A stretch of DNA of 64,000 nt from contig NZ_JAENHO010000002.1 of NCBI RefSeq assembly GCF_016785085.1, forward strand, positions 372,001 to 436,000, read 5' to 3'. The DNA is from Paractinoplanes lichenicola (GTDB lineage Bacteria; Actinomycetota; Actinomycetes; Mycobacteriales; Micromonosporaceae). A program made the position numbers and the translations under genes. The notes beneath the pieces are model-generated. The model was not told the origin of the DNA and ran no database searches. It was given only the letters and a program-made list of their open reading frames with translations. Of this stretch, positions 8,078-16,260 are shown piece by piece. Within the stretch, counting starts at the first letter, position 1; the number at the start of each line of letters is the position of its first letter.

Positions 8078-9357
8078 CACCGCTCCCGGTGGTCGACGAG
8101 TCGCTGGATCTTGCCGGCCGACCGCCCCAGCGTCTCGGGCTCGACCACCACCACCTCGACCGACGTGCCGACCGTGTCCTTGACCGTACGGGCCACGTCG
8201 GCCCCGGCCGGGTCGCGCCGATCCGGCGGGCAGTCCGGTCGCGCCTCCACCTGCACGGTGAGATGGTCCATCCGCCCGCGCGTGGTGAGCACCAGCTGGA
8301 AATGGGGCGCGAGTCCCGGCGTACGGAGAATGATCTCTTCGATCTGCGTGGGGAAGAGGTTCACGCCGCGCAGGATGATCATGTCGTCGGTGCGGCCGGT
8401 GATCTTCTCCATGCGGCGCATCCCGGGGCGGGCCGTGCCCGGCTGCAGGCGGGTCAAATCACGCGTGCGATAGCGGATGACCGGCATCGCCTGCTTGGTC
8501 AGCGAGGTGAACACCAGCTCGCCCGGCTCGCCGTCGGGCAGCACCGCGCCGGTCTCCGGGTCGAGCACCTCGGGATAGAAGTGGTCCTCCCAGATGTGCA
8601 GCCCGTCCTTGGTCTCGACGCATTCCTGCGCGACGCCGGGCCCCATCACCTCGGACAGCCCGTAGATGTCGACGGCGTCGATTCCCGCGCGTTCCTCCAT
8701 CTCGACGCGCATCTGCTCGGTCCACGGCTCGGCGCCGAAGATGCCGATCTCGAGGCTGGACTTGCGTGGATCGAGGCCCTGCTTCTCGAACTCGTCGATC
8801 ACCGTGAGCATGTACGACGGCGTCACCATGATGATCCGCGGCCGGAAGTCGGTGATCAGCTGCACCTGCCGCGGCGTCATCCCGCCCGACACCGGAATGA
8901 CCGTGCACCCGAGCCGCTCGGCGCCGTAGTGCGCGCCCAGCCCACCGGTGAACAGCCCATACCCGTACGCGTTGTGCAGCCGATCGCCGGGCCGCCCGCC
9001 GGCCGCGCGGATCGAGCGGGCCATCACCGTCGCCCAGACGTCCAGGTCGTGCTCGGTGTAGCCGACCACCGTGGGCCGCCCGGTCGTGCCCGAGGACGCG
9101 TGAATGCGCCGCACCTCGCCCTCCGGAACGGCGAACATGCCGAACGGGTAGTTGTCGCGCAGGTCGGCCTTGCTCGTGGTCGGGAACCGGGCCAGGTCGG
9201 CCAGCTCGCGGCAGTCGTCCGGATGCACCCCGGCGGCGTCGAACGCGCGCCGATAGTGCGCGACATTGTCGTACGCGTGCCGCAGGGTCCATTTCAGTCG
9301 CTCGAGCTGGACCGTTCGCAGTTCGTCCACGCTCAGACGTTCGGCCTCGTCGAGCAT
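8077..9357 (-). CDS. paaK: Phenylacetate-CoA ligase-like adenylate-forming enzyme
   Basis: 426 residues, the normal size for PaaK. The ATP-binding P-loop SSGTTGRPT, the YGLSEVMGPG motif, the RYRTRD motif and the C-terminal GRTDDMIILRGVN hinge with a terminal Lys (GKIQRL) are all present. The family activates phenylacetate or related aryl acids to CoA thioesters with ATP in the cytoplasm. The usual paaABCDE ring epoxidase genes are absent here, so the natural substrate may be another carboxylic acid. It is the first gene of a five-gene overlapping operon, so the promoter should lie in 9358-9438. That gap contains no clear PaaR or PaaX site that I can recognise. Confidence 0.93.
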   Translation of the reverse strand: MLDEAERLSVDELRTVQLERLKWTLRHAYDNVAHYRRAFDAAGVHPDDCRELADLARFPTTSKADLRDNYPFGMFAVPEGEVRRIHASSGTTGRPTVVGYTEHDLDVWATVMARSIRAAGGRPGDRLHNAYGYGLFTGGLGAHYGAERLGCTVIPVSGGMTPRQVQLITDFRPRIIMVTPSYMLTVIDEFEKQGLDPRKSSLEIGIFGAEPWTEQMRVEMEERAGIDAVDIYGLSEVMGPGVAQECVETKDGLHIWEDHFYPEVLDPETGAVLPDGEPGELVFTSLTKQAMPVIRYRTRDLTRLQPGTARPGMRRMEKITGRTDDMIILRGVNLFPTQIEEIILRTPGLAPHFQLVLTTRGRMDHLTVQVEARPDCPPDRRDPAGADVARTVKDTVGTSVEVVVVEPETLGRSAGKIQRLVDHRER

Positions 9358-9438
9358 CGCGGCCTCCGTTGGCTGTCTAACGCTCAGTAATCACCTGATC
9401 GGCGCACAGCCAACAACAGTCCTTTCGGGTGACGGTTG

Positions 9439-10377
9439 TCAAGACACCGGAGTCGGTTTTGGAATCTCCGCGAGGTAATACGCCGCCGCCGTGCGGAAGT
9501 CGTCGTCGACCGGTAGGGCCGCGTCCCGCAGTGCCCGCTGCCAGGCCGCCGCCTTCGCCACCCGTCCGACGTGACACGCCAGCACGGCCGATCGGCGCAA
9601 CTTCTCCGGCGGGCCCAGATCGGACCACACGTCGATATAGGCGTCCCGCAATGCGGCAAGCTCGGCCGGCGTCGTCTCGAAGAAGAACTGCGCCGATTGC
9701 AACGCGACGAGAAGACAGCCGAACGGGTGCGCGACGGCCGCATCGCCCCAGTCGAAGAAACGGTTCCCCGGAAAGACATTGTCATCGTGCAGGTCGTCAT
9801 GCTGCAGCGAGGCCGGCACACCGTCCGCCGCCAATTCCGCACACCATTCCCCGTACGTCGTGACGTCGACCCCGCCGTCCACGGTGATCTCGGTCAGCAT
9901 CGCGCGGAGCCGCTCGGGCAGCACCTGCGGGCGCATGTCGGGCACGCCCAGGGCCGTCATGGCCTGCGCCTTCGGGGCCAGGGTGCGTTGCAGTTCCCCG
10001 TACGCCCGGAGCATCTCCCGCCACCCGCGCAGTCGCGCCTCCCGGTCGCCGGGAAGCGCCTCCCGCAGGGTGGGCCCGAGATCCGCGGTGAGCAGCCAGC
10101 CGCGCGACGCGTCGACAGCGAGCGGCGTCAATACGGAATCGGGTGCCCATTGCGCAAGCGCGCCCACGAGCCCGGCCTCGTACGCGCAATCGGTGATATT
10201 CGCCTTGAACCACCGGAAGCCCGCCGCGGTCGGCGCCTTGTGCGTCACCGACCACGGCCGGACGCGGGTCTGCTCGATCTCACCGGTGACCGGAGTGCCG
10301 AGCCCGTCGAGAGTCGCGCGGATCCAGGAATGGGCGGACTCCCGCCACTGCGGGTCCTGCCAGTCGTTCGCACGCAT
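9439..10377 (-). CDS. APH/choline-kinase-like phosphotransferase
   Basis: About 312 residues of the aminoglycoside-phosphotransferase/homoserine-kinase-like fold. The Brenner motif appears as HDDLHDDNVF, and FFDWGDA supplies the metal-binding aspartate of the DFG-equivalent. The N-lobe is divergent, with a possible Lys in FKANIT. The substrate is unknown. The start is uncertain: ATG at 10377 (MRANDW) is preferred, but in-frame ATGs at 10404 and 10407 exist and none has a good Shine-Dalgarno sequence. The gene is divergent from the NACHT gene with only about 36 bp between starts, so the two probably share a promoter region. The open frame continues antisense through the NACHT gene, which I regard as GC-driven. 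Confidence 0.8.
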   Translation of the reverse strand: MRANDWQDPQWRESAHSWIRATLDGLGTPVTGEIEQTRVRPWSVTHKAPTAAGFRWFKANITDCAYEAGLVGALAQWAPDSVLTPLAVDASRGWLLTADLGPTLREALPGDREARLRGWREMLRAYGELQRTLAPKAQAMTALGVPDMRPQVLPERLRAMLTEITVDGGVDVTTYGEWCAELAADGVPASLQHDDLHDDNVFPGNRFFDWGDAAVAHPFGCLLVALQSAQFFFETTPAELAALRDAYIDVWSDLGPPEKLRRSAVLACHVGRVAKAAAWQRALRDAALPVDDDFRTAAAYYLAEIPKPTPVS

Positions 10378-10413
10378 GAATCCGGACTTTAGGCCGTACG
10401 CCATCATGGGGCG

Positions 10414-13400
10414 ATGTCTCAGGGTCTGTCCTATGCCGACGCGGTCCGCATTCTCGGCGGTTCCGGTCCGCTCGCCAAGGCCGTCGACAATCTGCTCGGC
10501 GGCGTGCTCTCGGTGGCCACGGCGGGCGGCAGCGACCTGGCGATCAGCCTGTTCGACGCGAAGACCGAGGTGGTGCGGCTGGGCACCCTGGTCTCGACCA
10601 CCCTGAGCGATTCCGTACGCGGGCTGGGCCGGTATGAGCGCAGTGAGCGTCTGCAGGCCGCGCATGCCGTGCTGGTGGTGGCCGCTTTCTTCGAGTCGCT
10701 CGAGGAGTGCCTGGCCGCGGCGGGCGTGGAGAGTGTCGACTTCAGCCGGGACGACCAGTTGCGCTTCGCGGGCGACCTGGCCGTGGGCGACCTGGTCGGC
10801 CGGGTGCTGTCCACGGCCGTCCCGTTGCCGGCGCCCGACGTGCCGTACGCGGGTCTGCTCGACCGGCTGCGCTCCTGGTTCATCGACTCGGCCATCATCA
10901 TGCGGCGTCACCTCACGGGTTTCGCCGCATGGGAGCGGGCCGACGACCGCAAGCGAGGAACCGCCACCAGCCTGCTCGCCAACCGGCTGCCCGACCTGGC
11001 CGTCGCCCGCTACGACGAGGCGCACCGGCGCCTGGCCGAGGAGATCCCCGAGTTCGCGATCTGGTCCGAGCGCCTGGCGGCCCGGGCGGCCACCCGCGGG
11101 CTCGAACGCCTCGAATCCGTGCTGCTCGAGGCCACGTCGGGGCGTGACCCGAGCCGCCACCGGGCCGCGCTGGCCCGCGCTTATCGGGCCGACCTCGACC
11201 GTCCGGTGTTCGGCAGCTCGGTGTTCGGCAGCGGGTCCGACGGACTGCGGTTGCCCGCGCTCGGGGCCGCCTACCTGGACCCGATCTTTCGCATGCGGGT
11301 GGCCGGACCGGGTGCCCGCCCGGCCGACGACCACTGGTGGACGGCCGCCCAGACCAGCACCGACATCGCCGGCTTCCTCGCCTCCTACCTGATGACGACC
11401 CGGGCCGCCGAGGCCCCCATGCTGCTGCTCGGCCAGCCCGGCGCCGGCAAGTCGTCGCTGACCCGGATCCTCGCCGCCCGCCTGCCCGCGGCCGACTTCT
11501 TCGTGTGCCGGGTCGCCCTGCGCGAGGTGCCGGCCGAGGCCGAGGTGCAGGACCAGATCGAACTGGCCCTGCGCGCCGCGATCGGCGAGACCGTCTCGTG
11601 GGCGTCGCTGGTGGCGTCGGCCGACGGCGCGCTGCCGGTCGTGCTGCTCGACGGCTTCGACGAGCTGCTGCAGGCCACCGGTCTGCACCACTCCGACTAT
11701 CTGCAGCGGGTGGCCGCCTTCCAGCAACGCGAGGCGGCCCTGGGCCGGCCGGTCGCCATCATGGTCACCAGTCGCGTGGCGGTGGCCGACCGTGCGCGTT
11801 TGCCGGTCGGCGCACTGGCCGTGCGCTTGGAACCGTTCGATGATGCGCAGATCGAGCGCTGGTTGAGCGTTTGGAACACGTCGGTTGCGCGACCGCTCAC
11901 TCTGGACGTGTTACGCCCGTTGCGACACCTCGCCGAGCAGCCGCTGCTACTGCTGATGCTCGCCCTCTACGACGCCACCGGCGACGCTTTGCGCGGTGAC
12001 GCCGCGGTGCTCGAGGGCGGGCAGCTTTATGAGCGTTTGCTGGCGTCCTTTGCCGCGCGCGAGGTGCGCCGGCTGCACGCGGGGCAGCCCGACGCGCAGC
12101 TGCCGGCCCTGGTCGAGCAGGAGTTGCTGCGCCTGTCGGTGGTCGCGTTCGCCATGTTTCACCGCCTGCGCCTGTGGGTCACCGAACGCGAGCTCGACGC
12201 CGACCTGGCCGGGCTCGGCCTCACCCCGTCCCGCCCCGGCCGCACCGAGGCCTTCCGCACCCCGCTCACCGCCGGGCAGGAAATGGTCGGCCGCTTCTTC
12301 TTCATCCAGCGCGCCCAGGCCGTCCAAGACGATCAAACCCTGCAGACGTACGAGTTCCTGCACGCCACATTCGGCGAATACCTCGTCGCCCGCTTCGTCG
12401 TGCAGGCCGTCCGCGACACCGAGGCGCGCGAACGGGCGAGCACCCTGGCCCTGCGCCTCGGCCCGGCCCAGGACGACGACCTGCTGCGCTCCCTGCTCGG
12501 CTTCACGGCGCTCACCGCGCGGGCCACGATCCTGCCGTTCATCGCCGAACAGCTCGCCGGCCCCGACCGCGAGCGCCTGCGCGCGTGGCTGATCGAGCGC
12601 ACCTCGCTGGCGGTGACCCGGCCGACGTACGCGGAAAGCAGTTACCGCCCGATCGACAAGCGGGCCGACCACTGGATGGCGACGTACTCGTTCAACCTGC
12701 TCCTGCTCACTTTGGCCTGCGGCGGACAACTTCGCGCATCCGACCTGCACACCCTGACCAACGACCCCGCCTACTGGATGCGCGCCTCGGCCCTGCAGTG
12801 GCGCGCCGCCATCCCCGGCGACATGTACATGGACGCCCTCGAGGTCCTCAAGGTCACCCGCGGCTGGCACGAGGGCAAGCGCGACATCACCCTGGAACTG
12901 GCACTCGACTGGACCGCCGACCCACCCGCCCCGATGGACGTCGCCTGGTTCAACGACCACGCCCCCGGCACCGACCACCCGAACATCTATCGCTCAGACT
13001 TCGGTGTGCACACGCTGCTCAGGTCGATGCACCTGAGCAACTCCCTCGGCGACAGCACACTGCTGCACACTTTGGAGCCCCTGCTCGCCCTGATGCCCGA
13101 CGCGCTGACGACCTTCGTCGCAACGGACGGAATCGAACAATCCCTCGCGCGCACCGTGGTCGAGACCTGGCTCGCCTCGGCCGCCGACGACGACCCACCG
13201 GAGACCAGGATCGCGCGATACGAGCACCTTCGCGCAGCCATCGCCGAGGCCGGCTGGTCACGACCGGACATCCCCGCCGTGCTGGCCCTGCTCGCCCAGG
13301 CGCTGCTGGCCGACACCGACCGCCTGCCCCGCGACCTGGTCGTCGAGCTCACGAAGTCGGTGATCCTCGGCCTCCCGGACACCCCGCCGCGAACCGCCGA

Positions 13401-13671
13401 ACTGGCCGCCCGCTGCCTGCTCAGCCCGCAAACAGCCACCATGCTCGCGACGGCTCCCGTGCTGGCCGGAATCGTCGCCGCCCACATGGAAACGCTGAGC
13501 CGCGAAACATTGGCCGAAGCCCTCAACGCCATCCTCGCCCACGGCGACGTCAACGGCATCCGCATCCACGACCTGGTCAACCAGCTGGACACCGTCGCCG
13601 ACGGCCGCCGCCGAACCGCAGTCGAACGCCACGACCCCACCCTGGCCGAACGGCTCGACGCCTTCCGCTGA
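10414..13671 (+). CDS. NACHT-domain STAND NTPase with helical N-terminal domain
   Basis: 1085 residues. Residues 1-230 are strongly helical and begin with AVRILGG and a VLSVATAGGSD stretch. This resembles the NACHT N-terminal helical (NNH7-type) domains described in bacterial conflict NTPases. Residues about 320-520 are NACHT, with Walker A GQPGAGKS at 340-347 and Walker B VLLDGFDE at 410-417, then a winged-helix region (RPLRHLAEQPLLLLML) and YEFLHATFGEYLVAR near 645-660, which is typical for the family. The C-terminal 400 residues are helical and lack obvious TPR, WD40 or LRR repeats. The protein is cytoplasmic, with no signal peptide. Known relatives act as anti-phage sensors, so a defence role is plausible given the TIR gene 1.5 kb downstream but is not shown. 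The ATG follows a weak GGGG. Confidence 0.9.
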   Translation: MSQGLSYADAVRILGGSGPLAKAVDNLLGGVLSVATAGGSDLAISLFDAKTEVVRLGTLVSTTLSDSVRGLGRYERSERLQAAHAVLVVAAFFESLEECLAAAGVESVDFSRDDQLRFAGDLAVGDLVGRVLSTAVPLPAPDVPYAGLLDRLRSWFIDSAIIMRRHLTGFAAWERADDRKRGTATSLLANRLPDLAVARYDEAHRRLAEEIPEFAIWSERLAARAATRGLERLESVLLEATSGRDPSRHRAALARAYRADLDRPVFGSSVFGSGSDGLRLPALGAAYLDPIFRMRVAGPGARPADDHWWTAAQTSTDIAGFLASYLMTTRAAEAPMLLLGQPGAGKSSLTRILAARLPAADFFVCRVALREVPAEAEVQDQIELALRAAIGETVSWASLVASADGALPVVLLDGFDELLQATGLHHSDYLQRVAAFQQREAALGRPVAIMVTSRVAVADRARLPVGALAVRLEPFDDAQIERWLSVWNTSVARPLTLDVLRPLRHLAEQPLLLLMLALYDATGDALRGDAAVLEGGQLYERLLASFAAREVRRLHAGQPDAQLPALVEQELLRLSVVAFAMFHRLRLWVTERELDADLAGLGLTPSRPGRTEAFRTPLTAGQEMVGRFFFIQRAQAVQDDQTLQTYEFLHATFGEYLVARFVVQAVRDTEARERASTLALRLGPAQDDDLLRSLLGFTALTARATILPFIAEQLAGPDRERLRAWLIERTSLAVTRPTYAESSYRPIDKRADHWMATYSFNLLLLTLACGGQLRASDLHTLTNDPAYWMRASALQWRAAIPGDMYMDALEVLKVTRGWHEGKRDITLELALDWTADPPAPMDVAWFNDHAPGTDHPNIYRSDFGVHTLLRSMHLSNSLGDSTLLHTLEPLLALMPDALTTFVATDGIEQSLARTVVETWLASAADDDPPETRIARYEHLRAAIAEAGWSRPDIPAVLALLAQALLADTDRLPRDLVVELTKSVILGLPDTPPRTAELAARCLLSPQTATMLATAPVLAGIVAAHMETLSRETLAEALNAILAHGDVNGIRIHDLVNQLDTVADGRRRTAVERHDPTLAERLDAFR

Positions 13672-13680
13672 CCGCTTCTA

Positions 13681-13890
13681 TCGGCCGTGTGTGCGCTTGC
13701 TGACGACTTTGGCTGGCCGTGTGTGCGCGTTGCTGACCGCGTTGATCGGCCGTGTGTGCGCGTTTGCTGATCACTTTGGCTGGCCGCTTGTGCGCGTTGC
13801 TGATCGCGTTGATCGGCCGCTTGTGCGCGTTGCTGCGCACTTCGATCGGCCGTGTGTGCGCGTTTGCCGCGCACTTTGATCGCTTCTCGG
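13681..13890 (+). repeat. Short tandem-repeat array, about 33-bp unit, 6-7 copies
   Basis: The core GGCCGTGTGTGCGCGTT recurs at 13683, 13715, 13748, 13782, 13815 and 13848, with steps of 32, 33, 34, 33 and 33 bp. A degenerate copy lies near 13889. Two unit types alternate, one ending in CTGACCGCGTTGAT and one in CTGATCACTTTGGCT. The array begins 9 bp after the NACHT stop. On the minus strand an 11-residue repeat is readable (about NAHKRPxxxIS), but no convincing gene contains it. Confidence 0.85.
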
Positions 13891-13928
13891 CCGTCTGTCG
13901 CTCGTTCGGGTGGCTGGCCGATCGGTGG

Positions 13929-14423
13929 ATGGTTGTCCGCGCCCGCTTTAGCCATCTTCGTCCGGTGGCGAGTTTTCGATGGTCCTGGCTGCGCCGCCGC
14001 CGTGAGGCGTCGAGCGGGTATCTGGAGAGGGTGGCCCGGCGACTCCGCGAAGGCCCGAGCGACGTGCTCGCCAGGCGAACGGCACCGCGACGGGAGGCGA
14101 CCGGCAACGGCTTGACCGCGGCCCAGGCCTGGGCAATCAGGGGGCGCGCGCTCGAGGCGTTCAGAAAGCTGAGCCTGGCACCCGACGATGCCGACCGGAT
14201 TGCCGACGCGGTCATGGCTGTCCTCGGGCCGGCCACTGCCGGCCGCCCACCGAACTCGGAGCATGTGCGCCGGCTCGTCGAGCAGTCGGGACTTGCGGGG
14301 CGTGACCTGGACAGCGCCTCGGACGCGTTCGATCACGTGTTCACGCTCATGGGTCCACCACCCGAGGGGATCGGCCGACGGCCGACTGCTCCGGTTCCGG
14401 TCACTCCGGGAGGCGTGCAATGA
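13929..14423 (+). CDS. Hypothetical small helical protein, first gene of a coupled pair
   Basis: About 164 residues if ATG 13929 is used; GTG 13965 is an alternative. The N-terminus is very basic (SWLRRRR and ARRLREG). The middle is helical (LTAAQAWAIRGRALEAFRKL and a DDADRIADAV helix) and the tail is Pro-rich. I recognise no family. The evidence that it is real is its TGA overlapping the ATG of the next frame by 4 bp (ATGA at 14420-14423), together with sensible amino-acid composition outside the repeat array. Reading the frame further upstream would run into the 33-bp repeats, which I exclude. Confidence 0.45.
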   Translation: MVVRARFSHLRPVASFRWSWLRRRREASSGYLERVARRLREGPSDVLARRTAPRREATGNGLTAAQAWAIRGRALEAFRKLSLAPDDADRIADAVMAVLGPATAGRPPNSEHVRRLVEQSGLAGRDLDSASDAFDHVFTLMGPPPEGIGRRPTAPVPVTPGGVQ

Positions 14424-14782
14424 CGTCGTCGTGGTCGACCTTGGATCCGTAGGAGAAGGCGGCCCAGTGGACGCAGTCCGCGCCCGAACTGGCGGCTGAC
14501 GTGATCATGATGGCCAAGGACTATCAGCAGTTCCGGATGGGCGAGGAACGGCTGGCGGCCGAACACAAGCGGACCATGGACCATCGGGTCTGGCTCACTT
14601 TGCTGATCGCCATCGGCAGCAACTCGCTCTGCCTCGCGGCGCTGGTTGTGCTCTCGCTGACCGTGCGCGGAGACAGCCTCGTGCCGTTCGTGACGATCAC
14701 GGCCTCGGGCGTCGTGCTCGCCGCGATCTCCGTAAGCGCCGCGCTGGTCATGCGCCGGCAGTCAGCTGCACCTGCCACCTGA
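14420..14782 (+). pseudogene. Two-helix membrane protein gene interrupted by an in-frame amber codon
   Basis: An ATG at 14420 overlaps the upstream stop (ATGA). It reads MTSSWSTLDP, then TAG at 14450-14452, then continues in the same frame without another stop to 14782. The downstream part reads EKAAQWTQSAPELAAD, an amphipathic helix with EERLAAEHKR, and two membrane helices (about VWLTLLIAIGSNSLCLAAL and LVPFVTITASGVVLAAISV). A single TGG to TAG change would explain the break. If not a true nonsense mutation, translation might restart at GTG 14501 or ATG 14507, giving about 93 residues. The layout of helix followed by two membrane helices resembles small effector-like or DUF2335-type membrane proteins; no family is assigned. 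Confidence 0.6.
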
Positions 14783-14830
14783 GGACCGCCGAGGCCAACC
14801 GGAATGGCCGCCGCAGACCCGCCTCGCGCC

Positions 14831-15079
14831 CGAGACCACCCCACCCCGCCCCGCTGGAGACCCCGCGCCCCGCCCGAGACCACCCCGCCCCGCCGGAGAC
14901 CACCGCGCTTCGCCCGAGACCACCCCGCCCCGCCGGAGACCCGGTCAACCACCGGAGACCACCGCGCTTCGCCCGAGACCACCCCGCCCCGCCGGAGACC
15001 CGGTCAACCACCGGAGACCACCGCGCCCTGCCCGAGACCACCGCGCCCTGCCCGAGACCACCGCGCCCCGCTGGTGACC
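14831..15079 (+). repeat. Tandem-repeat array, about 20-bp unit with 59-bp higher-order period
   Basis: The unit GAGACCACCgCGCCcTGCCC, with variants, fills most of the 369-bp gap between the amber-containing gene and the TIR gene. A higher-order repeat of 59 bp is visible: GGTCAACCACCGGAGACC recurs at 14943 and 15002. The array is C-rich on the plus strand. No gene is assigned inside it. Confidence 0.85.
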
Positions 15080-15151
15080 TGCGAACCCGCCGGGCTGGTT
15101 GGTCGCGGCAGGGGTGCGGCTTGACCATCGATCTAATGCTGAGGACGTTGT

Positions 15152-15874
15152 ATGGGACTGGACAACAAGGATTTGATTCGGCTCTTTCTTGCGCTCAAGG
15201 AGCAAGTAAAGGGGGCCGCGGGGGAGTCCGGGGAGTCGGCCGTTGACGTGAGTTATGGGCATCAGTTCAATGCGCTTGCCGTGGCGGCGCGGGAGCGGGC
15301 CAGTATTCAGATTCCGGCGGCGCGGGTGTTGGAGCCGCCGCGGGTAGCTGACCTGGTTAGTCAGATCAACTTTGCTACGACTGTGCTGGGGCTGGATGAG
15401 AGGGCGGTCGAGGGCAAAGAAGAGGTCTCGGCGAAGCCGCGCATTTTCATCGGCTGCTCTGTCGAGGGGCTGACCTACGCGAAGTTGATTCAGTTGCAGC
15501 TGGCCTCGGCTACGCACACGACGATCTGGAATCAGGGCGTGTTCGGGTTGTCCAAGGGCACGCTCGAGACGCTCGTGGCGCAGTGCCGGTCGTACGACTA
15601 TGCGGTTCTGGTGCTCACCCCGGACGACATGCGCGTCAAGCGGGAGCAGCCGGGGCAGGTGCCGCGGGACAACGTCGTCTTCGAGCTGGGGTTGTTCATG
15701 GGGGCGCTCGGCCGGGAGCGGGTGTTCATGGTCGTTCAGGAAGGCACCGAGCTGCCGACCGACATGGCCGGCATCACCCCGGCGACGTTCGACGCGACCG
15801 ACAGCACCAACCTGGTGTCGGCGCTCGGGCCGGTGACCACCATGCTCGAGATTTCGATGGGCCTCATCCGCTGA
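15152..15874 (+). CDS. Cap12/Pycsar-type TIR domain protein (predicted NAD-degrading effector)
   Basis: 240 residues. Residues 1-90 form a helical N-terminal region. Residues about 96-240 match the predicted nucleotide-binding TIR family found in CBASS and Pycsar effectors (PF10137-type): RIFIGCSVEGL at 97-107, TIWNQGVFGLSKGTLE, YAVLVLTPDD and NVVFELGLFMG. Glu178 in the last motif sits where the NADase glutamate is expected. Family members deplete NAD when activated by a cyclic nucleotide. No cyclase gene lies next to it, so the trigger is unknown. The ATG has GAGGA upstream. The first 100 codons are clearly less GC-rich at third positions than neighbouring genes, which hints at transfer. Its end overlaps the convergent DUF1801 gene by 11 bp. 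Confidence 0.88.
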   Translation: MGLDNKDLIRLFLALKEQVKGAAGESGESAVDVSYGHQFNALAVAARERASIQIPAARVLEPPRVADLVSQINFATTVLGLDERAVEGKEEVSAKPRIFIGCSVEGLTYAKLIQLQLASATHTTIWNQGVFGLSKGTLETLVAQCRSYDYAVLVLTPDDMRVKREQPGQVPRDNVVFELGLFMGALGRERVFMVVQEGTELPTDMAGITPATFDATDSTNLVSALGPVTTMLEISMGLIR

Positions 15875-16253
15875 CGGCCGTCTCGTAGGACAGCTCGATG
15901 ATCGAACGCAGCGCGGCCTGGTCGGCCCGGTCGACGCGCTTGAGATACAGGCAACCCTTGCCGAGCGTGTGGGGTCCGAGCCGAGCAAACATTTCCCCGT
16001 ACGCCGTCAGGTCGCCGGTCAGATAGAGCACCGTCTGCGCCTTGCGGGGTGAGAAGCCGATCGCCGCGACGTCGCCCTCGCGGCCCGAGTCGTAGCGGTA
16101 GTGCCGCGAGCCGAAACCGATGATGCTGCTGCCCCACATCGCCGGCGGTTCGCCCGTGACCTCGCCCATGAGAGCGACCAGCAGACGCGCGTCGCCGCGG
16201 CGCTGCTCGTCACCGATCGCGGTCAGAAAAGCCTCGACGTCATCGTTGGTCAC
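15864..16253 (-). CDS. DUF1801 (YdhG-like) domain protein
   Basis: About 129 residues. The sequence DDVEAFLTAI, then GSSIIGFGSRHYRYDSG, then IGFSPRKAQTVLYL and LGKGCLYLKRVD follows the DUF1801 pattern closely. The biochemical role of the family is unknown; its fold is related to frataxin-like/YdhG proteins. GTG at 16253 is chosen because the frame upstream of it runs through the 24-bp tandem repeats. It is convergent with the TIR gene with an 11-bp overlap, so it is probably not part of the same transcript. Confidence 0.82.
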   Translation of the reverse strand: MTNDDVEAFLTAIGDEQRRGDARLLVALMGEVTGEPPAMWGSSIIGFGSRHYRYDSGREGDVAAIGFSPRKAQTVLYLTGDLTAYGEMFARLGPHTLGKGCLYLKRVDRADQAALRSIIELSYETAVSG

Positions 16254-16260
16254 GCGGATC

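Noticed and set aside
10378-11727. Upstream extension of the minus-strand phosphotransferase frame antisense to the NACHT gene
   Set aside because: The frame is open only because of high GC; the phosphotransferase homology begins after 10377 and the NACHT gene on the other strand is clearly real.
13681-13890. CRISPR array
   Set aside because: There are no unique spacers between repeats; the units abut directly and differ gradually, and no cas gene is nearby.
12987-14420. Minus-strand open frames through the end of the NACHT gene and the 33-bp repeats
   Set aside because: They are antisense to a well-supported gene and consist partly of repeat-derived 11-residue units; no domain or ribosome site supports them.
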